A stretch of DNA of 6,991 nucleotides, taken from assembly GCA_028817685.1 (NCBI GenBank), contig JAPPPC010000322.1:1-6991 (forward strand), written 5' to 3'. A model generated the notes under the pieces. It was not told where the DNA came from. It searched no databases and saw nothing but the letters and a program-made list of their open reading frames with translations. A program made the translations under genes and the position numbers. Shown one piece after another: positions 5,322-6,991 of this stretch. Each line of letters begins with the position of its first letter. Within the stretch, counting starts at the first letter, position 1. This DNA is from Rhodospirillaceae bacterium. GTDB lineage: Bacteria; Pseudomonadota; Alphaproteobacteria; UBA8366; GCA-2717185.

Positions 5322-6416
5322 TTACGCGGTATCCCACGTGTCGACGGGTGCTTGTTGCCAATCGTCGATCAGGCGCCGCGCCGCGCCATCGTCGATCTTT
5401 CCGTAGTAGGTGCTGATCCGCTTGAAGTCTTCCGAATCAGCGTCGCGATCGCCGACAAGTGTTTTCGTCAGAAGCAGATAGAGCGTTTCGAACGCTTCCT
5501 GCCCGAAGCCACAGGCTTTACACGCGATCGCGAAAGGCTCTCCACCCGGATCGTAAACCAAAGCCGGCATCGCGACCGGGTCGATCCCGACAAGCCGTGC
5601 GAACAGCGCTTCAAACAGCTCAACGTCGTCGAGGCTCAACGCTTCGATCAGGGCATCCGCGGTGATGCCGCCGCCGCTCTCGATTTGCGCGACACGCGCA
5701 TCGGTCTCGGGGTCAAATGCCGAGCCCTCGGACACCTTGCGGACGGCCTCGTCGATATCAAGCTCAACCTGCTCGATCGCATCCGGGAAATTTGTCGCGA
5801 TGTATTCTTTCAACGCATCACCGACCCACGCCGACATCTGGCGCGCCAGTTCCGGCTGCATATCGTGCCGTTGCAGCAACGGACGCTGCAGCGGCGGCGT
5901 ATCGCGTGAGAGTTCCACCAGGCGTTCCAACGCCACCACGGCAATCTCCGCAGCAGGGTTGCGCAACAGGGAATCGATCACATCGACATTCCGGCTCTCA
6001 ATTAACGCGTCGGAAACATCGGGACTGATCCGTTCCCGCAGGGTAACGGCGATCTGGTGGCTAGCCGGCTGGTTATGCGCGATCGCAATCAGGTCAGCGT
6101 CCTCCAACACCACACTTTCCACAAGAACCGGATAGGCGACATTGATCTCGTCATTGGCCAGACTGACGACCAGATCGCGAGGCACATCGGGACGATATGC
6201 CAGACGCTGCGCGAGGCCGCGCCGCACCCCCAATTCCACGCTCTGCAAAAGCTTGTGCAGAATATCGAACGTGAGTTGGGTTTCCCGCTCGCTCAGCGTC
6301 GCGTCATCATCGAGGCATATATCCACAACCGATTGGGCCAACGCATTCCGGCTCGACGATGACGTGTCGAGCGCCATCTGAACCAGTGCTTGTATATCTC
6401 GCCCTTGCCGCGCCAT
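5322..6416 (-). CDS. DUF2336 family protein (complete copy)
   Basis: The 364-residue protein matches the alphaproteobacterial DUF2336 family; its molecular function is not established to my knowledge. The N-terminal half is a run of helices resembling HEAT-like repeats, with the characteristic stretch RRGLAQRLAYRPDVPRDLV (65-83) followed by LANDEINVAYPVLVESVVL (86-104) and DADLIAIAH (106-114). Further helical repeats continue to about 170. The C-terminal part (about 245-357) holds a second helical block with the motif YDPGGEPFAIACKA (288-301). There is no signal peptide or membrane segment, so it is probably cytoplasmic. ATG 6416 is preferred over the in-frame TTG at 6446: it is preceded closely by GCGGGAA, and the extra residues are not family-like. 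The gene follows a second DUF2336 gene after 71 nt and precedes the channel gene after 75 nt, all on one strand. Confidence 0.85.
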   Translation of the reverse strand: MARQGRDIQALVQMALDTSSSSRNALAQSVVDICLDDDATLSERETQLTFDILHKLLQSVELGVRRGLAQRLAYRPDVPRDLVVSLANDEINVAYPVLVESVVLEDADLIAIAHNQPASHQIAVTLRERISPDVSDALIESRNVDVIDSLLRNPAAEIAVVALERLVELSRDTPPLQRPLLQRHDMQPELARQMSAWVGDALKEYIATNFPDAIEQVELDIDEAVRKVSEGSAFDPETDARVAQIESGGGITADALIEALSLDDVELFEALFARLVGIDPVAMPALVYDPGGEPFAIACKACGFGQEAFETLYLLLTKTLVGDRDADSEDFKRISTYYGKIDDGAARRLIDDWQQAPVDTWDTA

Positions 6417-6487
6417 GTTCCCGCTGCACCGTCGTTTCCCGCTCAACCCGACAACGTTACAAGAAAATCATGGATCAGGCGCATGTC
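6417..6487 (-). other. Intergenic gap between the two DUF2336 genes
   Basis: These 71 nt separate the stop of the upstream paralogue from the ATG of the complete copy. I see no terminator hairpin and no convincing promoter. A GCGGGAA directly before the ATG may act as a weak ribosome binding site. Co-transcription of the two genes is plausible but not shown. Confidence 0.4.
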
Positions 6488-6991
6488 TTAGGACGATTGC
6501 GGTGACTTACCCGTCACCTGTTCGATCGCCGCGAGATACTCTGGATTCCGGCGCCATTGGCGCAAGACAGCCTTTGCGAGATCCGGCTTTATATCCAGAT
6601 AGAGGGCGGCGATTCGGGTTAACTCACCGCGTTTGATCTGGGTGGAGTTGCCTGACGACATACGTAATAGGCGATAGATTGCGGAAAAAACCTTTGGTGC
6701 AAGGTCGGTCGCCCGGCAGACGATGGCAAGTCGCTCGCCCCCGGGCTCAAACAGCAAAGTGCGCAGAAACGGTAGGCTCAAGCCCGTCGCCTTGTGAAAA
6801 CGCGACTGGAACTGTGTGATCTCGCCGCCGCGCAAAGATTTGACCAGATCGTTCTGCGCAACTTCATCCAGCTTTAGCAGCGCCGCGAGCGATTCCGGCG
6901 CTTCCCCCACAGCCCTGGCATCGGCTTCCTCGAGCGGCTCGCCAACGGCATCTTCCATGGCCTCGTCAAGGCTATCCGTATCGATCTCGTA
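6488..6991 (-). CDS. DUF2336 family protein, C-terminal part (paralogue; N-terminus beyond the window)
   Basis: The frame is open from the right edge to a TAA at 6488-6490, giving the last 167 residues. The ATG at 6958 is probably internal, because the frame stays open upstream with an acidic stretch typical of a linker. The visible part begins with an acidic linker (first 30 or so residues). A helical block follows whose core, LLFEPGGERLAIVCRA (plus 6705-6752), aligns with the complete copy's LVYDPGGEPFAIACKA. In a 35-residue stretch around this core I count 13 identities without gaps, so the two are paralogues. Both end in a Trp-containing helix (RQWRRNPEYLA here, DDWQQAP in the other copy). 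Only the C-terminal DUF2336 block can be seen; the N-terminal domains are unknown. Confidence 0.8.
   Translation of the reverse strand, partial: YEIDTDSLDEAMEDAVGEPLEEADARAVGEAPESLAALLKLDEVAQNDLVKSLRGGEITQFQSRFHKATGLSLPFLRTLLFEPGGERLAIVCRATDLAPKVFSAIYRLLRMSSGNSTQIKRGELTRIAALYLDIKPDLAKAVLRQWRRNPEYLAAIEQVTGKSPQSS

Noticed and set aside
5319..5909. Plus-strand frame of 196 residues across the DUF2336 gene
   Set aside because: Antisense to a supported gene; length is explained by scarce stops in GC-rich DNA.
6417..6446. TTG start giving a 374-residue DUF2336 protein
   Set aside because: The ten extra residues are not family-like, and the ATG at 6416 has a purine-rich sequence directly upstream.

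Overview
The window looks like chromosomal DNA from a GC-rich alphaproteobacterium, probably close to the Rhodospirillales. Genes are tightly packed, third codon positions are mostly G/C, and two adjacent genes belong to the DUF2336 family, which is found mainly in Alphaproteobacteria. The lineage below class is inference. I saw no tRNA, rRNA, CRISPR array, insertion sequence, attachment site or phage gene.

Layout, left to right. (1) At 1-419 on the minus strand is a Nudix hydrolase with a perfect Nudix box; its C-terminus lies beyond the left edge. (2) A 137-nt divergent promoter region leads rightward into a two-gene plus-strand unit, 557-2190: a class IV PLP-dependent aminotransferase whose stop overlaps, as ATGA, the start of a small sulfotransferase-family protein. 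(3) At 2200-2442 on the minus strand is an unrecognised 80-residue protein with a GTG start. It converges on the sulfotransferase and diverges from pgk. (4) At 2512-3705 on the plus strand is an intact phosphoglycerate kinase. (5) From 3724 to the right edge everything is on the minus strand. Read in transcription order it is: the end of one DUF2336 protein (entering from the right edge), a complete DUF2336 protein, then a MscS-type channel with a C-terminal cyclic-nucleotide-binding domain.

The most notable observation is that the channel gene is split by an apparent one-base deletion near 4488. Conserved-looking coding sequence continues in the -1 frame. Restoring one base gives a single 507-residue protein of membrane helices, MscS pore and beta domain, and cyclic-nucleotide-binding domain. 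By chance the out-of-frame stop overlaps an ATG as ATGA, so an automatic annotator would call two coupled genes. Possible explanations are a sequencing or assembly error, a recent pseudogenisation, or a real split expressed by reinitiation.

Two other points deserve attention. The aminotransferase and sulfotransferase are translationally coupled, which suggests consecutive or joint action on one metabolite, and the aminotransferase has Thr where the fold normally has the Glu that contacts the PLP pyridine nitrogen. The tandem DUF2336 paralogues sit directly upstream of the channel on the same strand. The rest (Nudix, pgk) is ordinary housekeeping. I see no evidence of a mobile or defence system.
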